From Alphaproteobacteria bacterium (lineage in GTDB: Bacteria; Myxococcota_A; UBA796; CAJQPC01), in assembly GCA_020632795.1 (NCBI GenBank), contig JACKEV010000006.1, positions 1,888,581-1,952,580 on the forward strand: a stretch of 64,000 bases of DNA, read 5' to 3'. This document shows, in pieces, positions 32,000-42,900 of the stretch; the stretch's first letter is position 1, and the number at the start of each line of letters is the position of its first letter. The notes under the pieces were generated by a model. It was not told where the DNA came from and searched no databases. It was given only the letters and a program-made list of their open reading frames with translations. Both the position numbers and the translations under genes were made by a program.

Positions 32000-33539
32000 G
32001 GCTCGCGGCCTTCGCGGCCAGGCGCTCCCGCAGCTCGGCCAGGTCCTCGCGCTCCTCGGCGTAGGGGACCAGCTCGGACATCGGGCGGATGCGGTGCCAG
32101 TCGACGACCTTCATGATGTCGTCGCGGGTCAGCTCGTCGGGGTGATCCTTGCCGCAGGCAGCGAGGATCATCGCGAACTCCTTGATGACCGCGTGCTGGT
32201 AGTGGGCGGCGTGATCGCCCTGAACGTCCGGTACCACGCCCCGCTGCAGCCACTTATTGTGCGTTGCAACACCAGAGGGGCAGAAGTTCGTGTTGCAGTG
32301 CAGCGCCTGGATGCAGCCGATGGAGAGCATGAAGCCCCGCGCCGAGGCCGCCCAGTCCGCCCCCGCCGCGAGGGCCACCGCCAGGAGCCCCCCGGTGAAG
32401 ACCTTGCCCGACGCGCAGATCTTGATGCGGTCCCGCAGCCCGTACTCGATGAGCTTGTTCTCGGTCAGCATCACCGCGTCGAGCATCGGGTAGCCCAGCA
32501 GATCGGTGTGGGCGAGCGGGGCCGCGCCGGTGCCGCCCTCGGCGCCGTCCACTGCGATGTAGGCCGGGTAGATGCCGGTCTTGATGAACGCCTGGCAGAT
32601 CTCGTCCAGGAAGGAGGGGTGGCCCAGGCAGAACTTGACACCCACGGGCTTGCCGGACAGCTCCTGGACCTGGGCGATGAAGCGGCACATGCCCTCGGCG
32701 TCCTCCCACTCCTGGTGGCGGGGCGGGGAGATGACGTCGTGGCCGCGCTCGACGTTGCGGATCTCTGCGATCTCGGCGGTGATCTTCTCCTTGGGCAGGA
32801 TGCCGCCCTTGCCCGGCTTCGCGCCCTGGGAGAGCTTCACCTCGATCATCTTGACGTTGGGGTGGGACGCCCGGGACTTGAACAGCTCGGGGTCGAAGGA
32901 GCCGTCCTTCCGGCGGGCGCCGAACTTGGCGGTGCCGAGCTGCCACACCAGGTCGCCGCCGGGCTGGATGTGGTAGGGCGAGATGCCGCCCTCGCCGGTG
33001 TTGTGGTAGTAGCCGCCGGCCGCCGCGCCCTTGTTGAGGGAGAGCACCGCGTTCCGCCCCAGCGAGCCGAAGCTCATCGCCGAGACGTTGAACCGGGCGA
33101 CCTCATAGGGGTTGGGGGTGTCCGCGCCCACGCGCACCCGGGGGGGCTCCTCGTACTGCATGCGGGGGAAGGCGCTGTGCCGCATCAGCACGCTGCCGGG
33201 GCGGTCCAGATCGAGCTGGGTGCCGAAGGGGACCGTGGCGTCCTCGTTGTGGGCGGAGGCCTCGATCCAGCGGCGGATGTAGCGCGGGATGGGCCGCTCA
33301 TCGCGATCGTTGGCGAACAGGTACTGGCGCATCGGGGCGCCCATGTTCGACAGGGCGTACCGCCCCATGGCCACCAGCGGGAAGTTCCGCTTGATGGGGT
33401 TCTCCCGCTGGAGGAAGTCCTTGAGCGCCATCAGCGCCGCGACCAGCACGAAGAGGCCCAGCAGCGTCAGCACCGGGTTCTGGACCAGCGCGTAGGGCAG
33501 CCAGAAGATCAGCTCGATGAAGGAGATACCAGGGACCAC
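31977..33539 (-). CDS. FMN-binding glutamate synthase family protein, membrane-anchored
   Basis: About 520 residues. One N-terminal hydrophobic segment (IELIFWLPYALVQNPVLTLLGL and following) precedes the FMN/Fe-S synthase domain of GltB. Visible: VSAMSFGSLGRNAVLSLNKGA (FMN barrel entry), PGKGGILPKEKIT, GVKFCLGH, DGAEGGTGAAP, and the 3Fe-4S Cys pattern CIQALHCNTNFC (C-x5-C-x4-C). The glutaminase domain of GltB is absent, so this is the stand-alone archaeal/short type whose partner and true reaction are uncertain. Start GTG 33539 gives the membrane anchor but has a poor Shine-Dalgarno. Confidence 0.85.
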   Translation of the reverse strand: MVPGISFIELIFWLPYALVQNPVLTLLGLFVLVAALMALKDFLQRENPIKRNFPLVAMGRYALSNMGAPMRQYLFANDRDERPIPRYIRRWIEASAHNEDATVPFGTQLDLDRPGSVLMRHSAFPRMQYEEPPRVRVGADTPNPYEVARFNVSAMSFGSLGRNAVLSLNKGAAAGGYYHNTGEGGISPYHIQPGGDLVWQLGTAKFGARRKDGSFDPELFKSRASHPNVKMIEVKLSQGAKPGKGGILPKEKITAEIAEIRNVERGHDVISPPRHQEWEDAEGMCRFIAQVQELSGKPVGVKFCLGHPSFLDEICQAFIKTGIYPAYIAVDGAEGGTGAAPLAHTDLLGYPMLDAVMLTENKLIEYGLRDRIKICASGKVFTGGLLAVALAAGADWAASARGFMLSIGCIQALHCNTNFCPSGVATHNKWLQRGVVPDVQGDHAAHYQHAVIKEFAMILAACGKDHPDELTRDDIMKVVDWHRIRPMSELVPYAEEREDLAELRERLAAKAASPTAPAGP

Positions 33540-33592
33540 CGCACACCATCCGTTCCAGGGAGAGGACCAGAGGATGCCACAGGTGCGGCACC

Positions 33593-34729
33593 TCAGCGGA
33601 TGATGTCGTCCCCGGCGGCCCGAAGCTCGGTCACCACCGCGAGGTGGTCCGAGGGGCTGGCTGTGCGCACCGCCCGGAGCTGCACCGGCGCCCAGGCGGC
33701 CCCATGCCACACCCGGTCGAGGGGATAGAGCGGCAGCGCCGGCACGCCGAGCAGCGACGCCGGCCAGGTGGGCCGCGGCGGCACCTCGAACAGCCCCGCG
33801 CCCTGCATCACCCCGGAGAACCGGCGGAACGTGCCGTGGGTGTTGGTGTCGCCCAGGACGATCAGCGCCGGGTTGTCGAGGGCACGGGCGAGGCCGCCGA
33901 GGGTCAGGGCGCTGCGGTGGATGCGCCGGGGCCAGGTGGCCAGCTCCGGCAGCCTCGCGGGGCGGTCCAGGTGCGCGGCGACCACCGGGACGTAGCCCAC
34001 CCCGGCGACCTTGGGGAAGGCCAGGGTGGCCCGCGCCGTGCGCCCGCTGGCCGCGGGCAGGTCCATCGGCCAGAAGTCCCGCTCCGCCTGGCCGCAGACC
34101 CCGAAGACCCCGCGCCGCACGATGAGCCCCAGGCCGTTGCTGCGCATGGCCTCCGAGAACACGCCCTCGACCACCGCGTCGTCGGTCAGGTCACCGTCGA
34201 CGCTGGCCAGCGGCCCCGTCTCCTCCTGGAGCTGGTCCTGGAGGTCGTCGACGATCTGCTGGAGCAGGCGCTCGCCCCGGATCTCCTGCAGCACGATGAC
34301 GTCGGCGCGCAGCCCCGCGACCGCGCGGGCGAGGGCGTGAGGGTCGGTCTGACCGCCGGTGTTCCAGGTGGCCACGCGGACCGTGCCACGGGGCGCTGCG
34401 ATCTGGCTGGCGCACTCGCGCACCGTGGGGGTGAGCGCCTCGGGGGCGGTCTGGGGAACCTCGGAGACCGGCGGGCGCCGGAGGTTCCAGGACACCCCCA
34501 CCAGCAGGGCCAGCGCGGCGAGGGCCCGGGTCCACCGTCCGGCCAGCGCGCCGTAGAGCGCGACGGCCACGAGCGCCACCCAGATCGCCGGTTCCACCAG
34601 CAGGATCATCAAGGTCAACGCGCTGGCCTCGGCCCGCTGCCCCACCATCCAGCTGGCCGCCAGGGTCAACGCGATCGACGCCACACCCAGGGCCAGGCGC
34701 GGCAGCGGGGAGTCGGGGGAGCCGGACAT
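33593..34729 (-). CDS. Endonuclease/exonuclease/phosphatase-fold protein with N-terminal membrane helices
   Basis: 378 residues. The first 100 contain about three hydrophobic helices (LALGVASIALTLAASWMVG and two more). The C-terminal EEP domain has the family motifs RVATWNTGG, VIVLQEI (Glu metal ligand), GDTNTH (Asp/Asn) and the terminal SDHLAVV. This topology matches membrane-bound EEP proteins that may cleave phosphodiester or phospholipid headgroups. Start ATG 34729. Confidence 0.85.
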   Translation of the reverse strand: MSGSPDSPLPRLALGVASIALTLAASWMVGQRAEASALTLMILLVEPAIWVALVAVALYGALAGRWTRALAALALLVGVSWNLRRPPVSEVPQTAPEALTPTVRECASQIAAPRGTVRVATWNTGGQTDPHALARAVAGLRADVIVLQEIRGERLLQQIVDDLQDQLQEETGPLASVDGDLTDDAVVEGVFSEAMRSNGLGLIVRRGVFGVCGQAERDFWPMDLPAASGRTARATLAFPKVAGVGYVPVVAAHLDRPARLPELATWPRRIHRSALTLGGLARALDNPALIVLGDTNTHGTFRRFSGVMQGAGLFEVPPRPTWPASLLGVPALPLYPLDRVWHGAAWAPVQLRAVRTASPSDHLAVVTELRAAGDDIIR

Positions 34730-34858
34730 GCTGCATCTATTGTGACCTGTCGCGACGCCCGGGGCGAGGATCGAGGCCGGCGACGCCCGCGGGAGGGGGT
34801 GCAGCGCGGACCCGGATGCGGTAGATCCTTCCTGACAGACCGTCTGACCGGACCGCTC

Positions 34859-36309
<1,451 letters not shown>

Positions 36310-36313
<4 letters not shown>

Positions 36314-37521
36314 CCGGCCTGCTCGCCCTGCTGCCTGCGGCTCTGGCCCAGGACTGCACGGTCTTCTTCGAGGGCGTCACCGCGTACCTGCCCGACGGCC
36401 CCCAGGAGGGCGTGTCGGTCCGGGTGGCCGGGGCGCGCATCGACGCGGTCGGCGCTGAGCTGTCAGGCGAGGGCTGCGCGGCCACCATCGACGGGCGCGG
36501 CCGGGTCCTGACCCCCGGCCTCATCGACCCCAACGCCCGCATCGGCCTGGTGGAGGTGGGGCTGGAGGACGCCACTCACAACGACGGGGGCGGCCACGCC
36601 GCCTATGGCGTCTACGACGGCTACAACCCCCGGTCCTCGGTCGTCCCGGTGGTGCGCATCGCGGGGCTGACCTCCGCCATCGTCATGCCCGAGCGCGGCC
36701 GGGTCTCGGGCCAGGCCGCCGCGGTGGACCTTGCCGGCGCCACCCAGGCCGACGCCGTCATCGACCCCTCGGTGGCGATGGTGGCCCACATCGGCAACAA
36801 TGCCGCGGAGGGACTGGACGAGCTTCGCACCCTGCTGGATGACGCCCGCGCCTTCGGCGCCAACCCGACCGCCTACGACCAGAACCGCACCCGCACCCTG
36901 GGTGCGTCCAGGCGGGATCTGGAGGCCCTCCAGCCGGTGCTCAAGGGCGACCTCCCCCTGGTGATCGGCGCCGACAAGGCGGCCGACATCGAGGCGGTGC
37001 TGCGCTTCGCGCGGGATCAGCGCGTTCGGGTGGTCATCCGGGGCGCCGCCGAGGGCTGGCTGGTGGCCGACCAGCTCGCCGAGGCCGAGGTCCCCGTCAT
37101 CCTGGATCCCCTGGTCTACGGCCCGGGCTCGTTCGACCAGATCCACGGGCGCGCCGACAACCCGGCGCTGCTGCATGCCGCGGGGGTGCCGATCATGTTC
37201 GGCACCGGCTCCGCCCACTTCGCCCGCGCCCTGCCCCAGCTCGCCGGCAACGCCGTGCGCGGCGGGCTGGACCACGACGCCGCCCTCGTCGCCATCACCG
37301 CCACGCCAGCCGAGGTCTTCGGCCTGACCGACTACGGACGCATCGAGCCCGGGGCCATGGCCAACCTCGTGCTGTGGTCCGGCGATCCTCTGGAGCTGAG
37401 CACCCACGTGCTCTCCGTGCACATCCGAGGCCGCGACATCCCCCTGGAGAGCCGACAGACGAAGCTCCAGGAGCGCTACCTCGAGCTGCCGGGGACGCCG
37501 ACGCCCCCCACGCTGAAATGA
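36310..37521 (+). CDS. Second amidohydrolase-like protein lacking the HxH metal motif
   Basis: 403 residues with an N-terminal signal-like segment (MTGLLALLPAALAQ). The fold is amidohydrolase-like (RVLTPGLIDPNARIG, GVPIMFGTGSAHFAR, EPGAMANLVLWSGDP), but the canonical TPGxxDxHxH reads TPGLIDPNARIG, so both metal-binding His are lost. A His remains later (AMVAHIGNN). It is probably a non-catalytic partner of the first amidohydrolase, with which it overlaps by 4 nt. Such pairs occur in other proteobacteria; their task is not established. Confidence 0.8.
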
Positions 37522-38423
37522 CCTTTGACCCTGACGAGACCGCGATCGTCAAGACGAGCACCCTGCTCGCGCGGCAGGAGGGCTCGCGGCAGCCGTCGCT
37601 CCAGGTGCTCAAGGGCATGGACATCGGTCGGGCCCACCGCCTGGCCTTCGGCTCCACCCTGATCGGCCGCTCCCCCAAGGTGGACCTGCCCCTGCCCGAC
37701 GAGGGCATCTCGCGCATCCACGCCGAGATCGTCGTGAACGGCGAGGACGAGGTCTACGTGCGCGACTGCGGCAGCACCAACGGCACCTTCCTCAACGGCG
37801 AGCGGCTGAACACCACCCTGCGCGCCCTGGGCGAGGGCGACCGCATCCAGCTCAGCGGCAACGTGCTGTTCCAGTTCTCCTTCCAGGACCCGCTGGAGGA
37901 GAGCGTGCGCCAGCAGCTCTACAACTCCGCGGTGCGCGACCCCCTCACCCACTGCTACAACAAGCGCTACTTCCAGGACCGGCTCCACCAGGAGTTCGCC
38001 TATGCGGTCCGGCACAACCGGCCGATCTCCTTGATCGTCTTCGACCTCGATCACTTCAAGCAGATCAACGACCGCTTCGGCCACGACATCGGCGACGAGG
38101 TGCTCCGCGAGCTGGCCGGGCGCGTGCAGCAGGCCCTGCGCCAGGAGGAGGTCTTCGCCCGGTATGGCGGCGAGGAGTTCATCGTGCTGATGCGGGACAC
38201 CGCCCTGGAGCAGGCCACCCTGGTCGCCGAGCGCCTGCGCCGGGTCATCGCCGAGAGCCCCGTGCACGCCGAAGGACGGAACGTCGAGGTCACCGCCTCC
38301 TTCGGGGTGGCCTCCACCAGCGTCGAGCGCTTCGACACGCCCCACCCGCTGTTCACCCGGGCGGACCAGCAGCTCTACCGGGCCAAGCGGGCGGGTCGCA
38401 ACCAGGTCATGGCCGGGGGGTAG
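37518..38423 (+). CDS. FHA-GGDEF diguanylate cyclase
   Basis: 301 residues. An N-terminal FHA domain (about 25-115: STLIGRSPKVDLPLP, SRIHAEI, STNGTFLNGE) precedes a GGDEF domain (about 135-300) with DPLTHCYNKRYF, FDLDHFKQINDRFGH and an active-site loop RYGGEEF. The product would be cyclic di-GMP. The inhibitory I-site is RQEE instead of RxxD, so feedback inhibition may be weak. FHA suggests recruitment by a phosphothreonine protein. ATG 37518 overlaps the stop of the upstream amidohydrolase. Confidence 0.93.
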   Translation: MTFDPDETAIVKTSTLLARQEGSRQPSLQVLKGMDIGRAHRLAFGSTLIGRSPKVDLPLPDEGISRIHAEIVVNGEDEVYVRDCGSTNGTFLNGERLNTTLRALGEGDRIQLSGNVLFQFSFQDPLEESVRQQLYNSAVRDPLTHCYNKRYFQDRLHQEFAYAVRHNRPISLIVFDLDHFKQINDRFGHDIGDEVLRELAGRVQQALRQEEVFARYGGEEFIVLMRDTALEQATLVAERLRRVIAESPVHAEGRNVEVTASFGVASTSVERFDTPHPLFTRADQQLYRAKRAGRNQVMAGG

Positions 38424-38463
38424 TCCCCTCCCCCCGACGGCCCTCCGGCGTCCCGTCAGGAAC

Positions 38464-39063
38464 TCAGGGACGAGGGGCTTGAAGGGCCTCGGCCAGCCGG
38501 GCGGCGCCGTCGCGGAACACCGGCCAGCCGTCCCCCACCAGCACCGCCTGCACCGAGGGCTCGATCAGCCGGCGCACGCTGGCCTCGGCGGCCGCGCGGT
38601 CGGTGAGCTTCGCGTCGGGCAGCAGGTTGAGCGCCCCGCCCCGGTGCCCGCGCACGAGATCGCCGAAGATCAGGGTGTCGCCGATGCGAAGCGCAAGCTC
38701 CCCCGGGGTCTTGCTGCCGTCCAGCGTGGCCACGGTGAGGCCGGGGACCAGGGTGTCGCCGTCGGCCAGCCAGCGGTCGCAGGGGATCGGGAACGCCGCG
38801 CGCTCCCCTGCAGGCCCGGCGATCGAGGCATTGAATGCGGCGGACAGAGCGACCGTCTCCCGGACGTGATCGCTGTTGGTCACCACGATCCAGGACACGC
38901 CGCCCCGCGCGGCGGCTTGAGCGCGATCGTGCGCGCCCATCGCGACGGGGTCGATCAGCACGGCCCCGCCGTCGCGGAACCAGGCCCAGCCGTGGAAGTC
39001 GAGGTCCCGTGCGGTGTCAAACACGCTCCAGCAGCACAGGTCGGCTCGATGGCTCGCTTTCAT
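38464..39063 (-). CDS. Metallo-beta-lactamase-fold-like protein with an incomplete metal motif
   Basis: 199 residues. The strand pattern (WFRDGGAVLIDPVAM, WIVVTNSDHVRETVAL, GDTLIFGDLVRGH, VQAVLVGDGWPV) follows a metallo-beta-lactamase fold, but the HxHxDH motif reads TNSDHVR, keeping only the DH pair. It may be an MBL homologue with altered or lost hydrolase activity. ATG 39063 with GGAGGTGAG just upstream. Convergent with the FHA-GGDEF gene. Confidence 0.65.
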   Translation of the reverse strand: MKASHRADLCCWSVFDTARDLDFHGWAWFRDGGAVLIDPVAMGAHDRAQAAARGGVSWIVVTNSDHVRETVALSAAFNASIAGPAGERAAFPIPCDRWLADGDTLVPGLTVATLDGSKTPGELALRIGDTLIFGDLVRGHRGGALNLLPDAKLTDRAAAEASVRRLIEPSVQAVLVGDGWPVFRDGAARLAEALQAPRP

Positions 39064-39129
39064 TCTCACCTCCGGCTCCCCTCTATCCGGTCGCTCGCCC
39101 ACCGCGGAAGCGCGTTAGTGTCCTGGAGG

Positions 39130-40326
39130 ATGTTCGCACCCCGGCAACGGCTGACGCTCCCCTTGCTCGCGGCGGCCCTCTGCGCAGCGGCAGGCTGCGC
39201 GAAGCCCCAGGTCGGCGCCAGCCTCGCGCCGGATCAGGTGCTGGTCTACCGCACCCCCGACGGCTGGGAGCTGGACCTGCGCCACTACCCCGGCGAGGGG
39301 CCGCCGGTGCTGCTGGTGCACGGGATGGGGGCGAACCACTACAACTGGGACTTCAGGCCCGAGGTGTCCTTCGCCTACTACCTGCACCAGCAGGGCTGGG
39401 ACGTGTGGGTGCCCGAGCTGCGCGGGGACATGGGCGCGCGGGCCCCGGACCGGAAGGCCGCGAAGAACTTCACCTTCGACGATCACGCCCGCCTCGATCT
39501 GCCCGCCGCCGTCGACGCCGTGCTGGCCGAGACCGGCGAGCCCCAGCTCTTCTGGGTGGGCCACTCCATGGGCGGCATGCTGCTCTACGCCGCGCTCGCC
39601 CAGTTCCCTGAGCGCATCACCGCCGGGGTCACCATCGGCGCCCCCGCCAACTTCCGCGACCCCAACCGCATCCACAACGCCGCGCGGCGAGCGGGCTGGC
39701 TGGTCCCCCGACGCGGGCGCCTCGCCAACAACTTCTGGTACACCGTGAGCCGCGTGTTCGGCGACCGGAACCCCATCTACACGGTCCTCTCCAACAAGGA
39801 GAACCTGGACTGGCCGGTCACCCGGGGGCTGGGCGCGGTGGCGCTGGAGGACATGTCCCGCCCCACGGTCAAGCAGGTCCACCTGTGGCTGCGCGAGGGG
39901 GAGTTCACCGACGTCGAGGGGCACCCCTGGGTGCGCCCGCCGGACGAGCCGGTGCCCATGCTGGTGGTGGCGGGAAGCGTGGACAAGGTCGCCGTCCCCT
40001 CCACCGTCGCCGCGGCCTGCGACGTCTATGAGGACTGCGAGTTCGTGCTCGCCGGGCGGGAGACCGGCTTCTCGACCGACTACGGGCACATCGACCCGGT
40101 GGTCGGGGCCACCGCGCGGGGGGAGATCTACCCCCTGGTCAGCGGGTTCCTGGCCGAGCACCTGCCGTCGGGGGTGACCCTGGCGCCGCCGGACGACGGC
40201 TGGTCTCCCATCGTCGAGGAGGAGCCCGTCCACACCGGGCGCGACGCGACCGCGCGCGGCCCCGACTGGCGCGATGCCGCGCTGCCCACCCGGCGCGCCG
40301 CAGACAGCGTGCTCGCCGAGGAATAG
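39130..40326 (+). CDS. Alpha/beta hydrolase lipoprotein
   Basis: 398 residues. Lipobox AAAGC. The hydrolase core has VLLVHGMGANHYNWDF (oxyanion hole), FWVGHSMGGML with the nucleophilic Ser, MLVVAGSVDKVA (Asp region) and DYGHIDPV with the catalytic His. It resembles surface or periplasmic esterases/lipases acting on lipid esters. ATG 39130 with GGAGG directly before it. The C-terminal 40 residues are an acidic and basic tail without recognisable domain. Confidence 0.88.
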   Translation: MFAPRQRLTLPLLAAALCAAAGCAKPQVGASLAPDQVLVYRTPDGWELDLRHYPGEGPPVLLVHGMGANHYNWDFRPEVSFAYYLHQQGWDVWVPELRGDMGARAPDRKAAKNFTFDDHARLDLPAAVDAVLAETGEPQLFWVGHSMGGMLLYAALAQFPERITAGVTIGAPANFRDPNRIHNAARRAGWLVPRRGRLANNFWYTVSRVFGDRNPIYTVLSNKENLDWPVTRGLGAVALEDMSRPTVKQVHLWLREGEFTDVEGHPWVRPPDEPVPMLVVAGSVDKVAVPSTVAAACDVYEDCEFVLAGRETGFSTDYGHIDPVVGATARGEIYPLVSGFLAEHLPSGVTLAPPDDGWSPIVEEEPVHTGRDATARGPDWRDAALPTRRAADSVLAEE

Positions 40327-40332
40327 CGGCGC

Positions 40333-41103
40333 TCAGCCGGCCCGCTCGACGATGGTGATCTCCACCCGGCGGTTGGCCGCGCGGGCCTCCTCGCTGGTGC
40401 CCTTCATGAGGGGGCGCTCCTCGCCGTAGCCCTGGGCCTTGAGGCGCTCGGGGGCGACCCCCAGCTCGATCAGGCGGGCCTTGACCGCCTCGGCCTGGGC
40501 CAGGGAGAGCTTCTTGTTGGCCCTGTCGGAGCCCACGTCGTCGGTGTGCGCGCCGATCTCCACGACCGCCAGCGCCGGGGTGCTCTTGAGCACGTAGGCC
40601 ACCTCGGCCACCACGAGCTGGCCCGGGGCGGTGATGTCGGCGGTGCCGGCCTCGAAGCCGATGGGCGCGCCCAGCTCCAGCGCGGTCTCGCCCACCTTGA
40701 CCGGCACGTCGGGGCAGCCGTCGACGTCGCGGTAGGAGTTCGGGGTCTCCGGCTCGGTGGGGCAGTCGTCGACGGCGTCCTCGACGTTGTCGCCGTCGGC
40801 GTCGAGGAAGGGCACGCAGCCGTCGGTGGAGGCGGGGCCGCCGGCCTCGGTGGGGCAGGCGTCCGCGGCGTCCACGAAGCCGTCGCCGTCGTTGTCGGCG
40901 TCGGGGCAGCCGTCGTCATCCTGGAAGCCGTCGAGGTCCTCGCGGGCGCGGGGGCACTGGTCGGCGTCGCCGTCCACGCCGTCCCCGTCGTCCTCCTGGG
41001 CAGCGGCCAGCAGGTCGTCGATCGACGCCTTCTGGTAGTAGGGCGTACACCCGCCGAGGGTCAGGGCGAAGAGCGGGACCATCCAGCGCGCAAGGGTCGT
41101 CAT
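40333..41103 (-). CDS. OmpA family lipoprotein with thrombospondin type-3 repeats
   Basis: 256 residues. Lipobox LGGC anchors it in the outer membrane. Residues 40-135 are TSP3-type calcium-binding repeats (DGDGVDGDADQCP, DNDGDGFVDAADACP). The C-terminal OmpA-like domain has IGFEAGTADITAP, VVEIGAHTDDVGSDRANKKLSLAQAEAVKARL and GYGEERPL, which bind peptidoglycan diaminopimelate. It probably tethers the outer membrane to the cell wall. Convergent with the hydrolase lipoprotein (6 nt gap). Confidence 0.93.
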   Translation of the reverse strand: MTTLARWMVPLFALTLGGCTPYYQKASIDDLLAAAQEDDGDGVDGDADQCPRAREDLDGFQDDDGCPDADNDGDGFVDAADACPTEAGGPASTDGCVPFLDADGDNVEDAVDDCPTEPETPNSYRDVDGCPDVPVKVGETALELGAPIGFEAGTADITAPGQLVVAEVAYVLKSTPALAVVEIGAHTDDVGSDRANKKLSLAQAEAVKARLIELGVAPERLKAQGYGEERPLMKGTSEEARAANRRVEITIVERAG

Positions 41104-41190
41104 GGTTGAAGCCTCCGAGGACGTCGGGCCATCCTACAACGGTCGGCTCCTAACGCCCCCCCTGTCCGGGGGCCAGCGCCCGCCTCGGGT

Positions 41191-41982
41191 ATGCTTGCGC
41201 CCGTGGATCTGCAGGTGGTGATTCTCTGCGGCGGCTTCGGGACCCGGATGGGCTCGGCCACCGAGACGCTCCCCAAGCCGATGGTCGAGGTCGGCGGGCG
41301 CCCCCTGCTCTGGCACATCATGAAGGGCTACTCGGCCTGGGGCTGCCGGCGCTTCGTGCTCTGCCTGGGCTACAAGGGCGACGTGATCCGCGCCTGGGTG
41401 ATGGGGGGGCGGCACATCTCCGGCGACGTCACCGTCGGCCCGCGGGGCGCGCGCGCCCAGCCCTCCGCCGACGAGGCCGCCGACTGGCAGATCACCCTGG
41501 CCGAGACCGGCGTGAACACCACCACCGGCGGGCGGCTCATGGCGATCCGACGCCACCTGGAGCCCGGCGCGCCGGTCTTCATGACCTACGGCGACGGGGT
41601 CGCGGACGTCGATCTGGGCGCGCTCTTCGCCCACCACCGCGCGCTGGGCCGCCACGCCACAGTCACCGCCATGCGCCCCCGCTCCCGCTTCGGCACGCTC
41701 GACATCGCTGAAGGCGGCGCGGTGACGCGCTTTCGGGAGAAGCCGCTGCTGGATCAGCGGGTCTCCGGGGGCTTCTTCGTGCTGGAGTCCCAGGCTTTCG
41801 ACGCGCTGCGGGCCGACGAGCCCTTCGAGGACGGCGCGCTGGGCCGCCTGGCCGACGACGGGCAGCTCGCGGCCTTCGTCCACGACGGCTTCTGGGGGTC
41901 GGTGGACACCCCACGCGACCTCGCCGGCCTCAACGCCCTCTGGAACCAGGGAGAGCGCCGATGGCTTCACGGGTCCTCCTGA
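41191..41982 (+). CDS. rfbF: Glucose-1-phosphate cytidylyltransferase-like nucleotidyltransferase
   Basis: 263 residues. The N-terminus VVILCGGFGTRMGSATETLP with KPMVEVGGRPLLWHIMKGYS is characteristic of RfbF, which makes CDP-glucose from CTP and glucose-1-phosphate; MTYGDGVADVD holds the metal Asp and FREKP follows. It overlaps the next sugar-nucleotide dehydratase-like gene by 22 nt, matching the RfbF-RfbG order of CDP-dideoxyhexose pathways. Other pathway genes are not in the window. ATG 41191 chosen; GTG 41203 is possible. Confidence 0.85.
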   Translation: MLAPVDLQVVILCGGFGTRMGSATETLPKPMVEVGGRPLLWHIMKGYSAWGCRRFVLCLGYKGDVIRAWVMGGRHISGDVTVGPRGARAQPSADEAADWQITLAETGVNTTTGGRLMAIRRHLEPGAPVFMTYGDGVADVDLGALFAHHRALGRHATVTAMRPRSRFGTLDIAEGGAVTRFREKPLLDQRVSGGFFVLESQAFDALRADEPFEDGALGRLADDGQLAAFVHDGFWGSVDTPRDLAGLNALWNQGERRWLHGSS

Positions 41983-42899
41983 CCGGCGCGGCGGGGTTCC
42001 TGGGTGGCGCCTGCGCCGCCGCCCTGCTCGATCGCGGTGACGAGGTCATCGCCCTGGTGCGCGACCGCGATCCCCGCGCCCGCCTGTTCCGGGACGGGCT
42101 GGTCGCACGCTGCGTCGAGGTGCGCGCCGAGCTGGCCGACGCCGAGCGGCTGCTGGCCGAGTACGAGCCGGACGCCGTGCTGCACCTCGCCGCGCAGACC
42201 CAGGTGCCGGTGTCCAACCGCTCCCCGCTGAGCACCTTCGAGTCCAACGTGCGGGGCACCTGGCGCCTGCTGGAGGCCTGCCGTGTCGCCGCGCGCCCGC
42301 CCCGGGCCGTGGTGGTGGCGTCCTCGGACAAGGCCTACGGCGAGGCCCCCCGGCCCTACGCCGAAGACGGCCCGCTGGTCCCCACGGCCCCCTACGACGT
42401 CTCCAAGGCCTGCACGGACCTCATCGCGCGCAGCTACGCGACCCACTTCGGGCTGCCGGTCGTGGTGACCCGGTGCGGCAACCTCTACGGCCCTGGTGAT
42501 CTGAACGAGCGGCGGCTGGTGCCCGGGGTGTGCCGCGCCCTGGCCCACGGGCAGGCGCCTGAGCTGCGCAGCGCCGGGGGCATGACCCGGGAGTGGCTCT
42601 ACATCGCCGACGCCGCCGCCGCGAACCTGCTGCTCCTGGATCGGCTGGCCGAGGGCGCGCCCGTCGCCGGGCTGGGCGTCAACGTGGGCGGGGGCGAGGT
42701 CGAGAGCGTGCGCGGCGTGGTGGAGCGGCTGCGCGCGATGGTCCCGGGCGCCCCGGAGGCGCGGTACGCCGACGCCGATCCGCCCGGCGAGATCGCGCAC
42801 CAGTCCCTGCGCTCGGAGCGCATCCGGGCGCTGGGCTGGCGACCCCAGGTCGGCCTGGACGCCGGGCTGGCGGCGTCCCTGGCCTGGCACGGGGGCTGA
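41961..42899 (+). CDS. NAD-dependent epimerase/dehydratase, CDP-glucose 4,6-dehydratase-like
   Basis: 312-residue extended SDR. MASRVLLTGAAGFLGGACAAAL is the GxxGxxG motif; VLHLAAQTQVPVSNRSPLSTFESNVRGT is typical of nucleotide-sugar dehydratases; VVVASSDKAYGE and APYDVSKACTDLI supply the catalytic Thr/Ser-Asp and YxxxK. RCGNLYGPGDLN resembles RfbG. Start ATG 41961 lies inside the 3' end of rfbF with GGGAGAG before it. Acting with rfbF it would make a 4-keto-6-deoxy CDP-sugar for a surface glycan. Confidence 0.85.
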   Translation: MASRVLLTGAAGFLGGACAAALLDRGDEVIALVRDRDPRARLFRDGLVARCVEVRAELADAERLLAEYEPDAVLHLAAQTQVPVSNRSPLSTFESNVRGTWRLLEACRVAARPPRAVVVASSDKAYGEAPRPYAEDGPLVPTAPYDVSKACTDLIARSYATHFGLPVVVTRCGNLYGPGDLNERRLVPGVCRALAHGQAPELRSAGGMTREWLYIADAAAANLLLLDRLAEGAPVAGLGVNVGGGEVESVRGVVERLRAMVPGAPEARYADADPPGEIAHQSLRSERIRALGWRPQVGLDAGLAASLAWHGG

Positions 42900-42900
42900 C

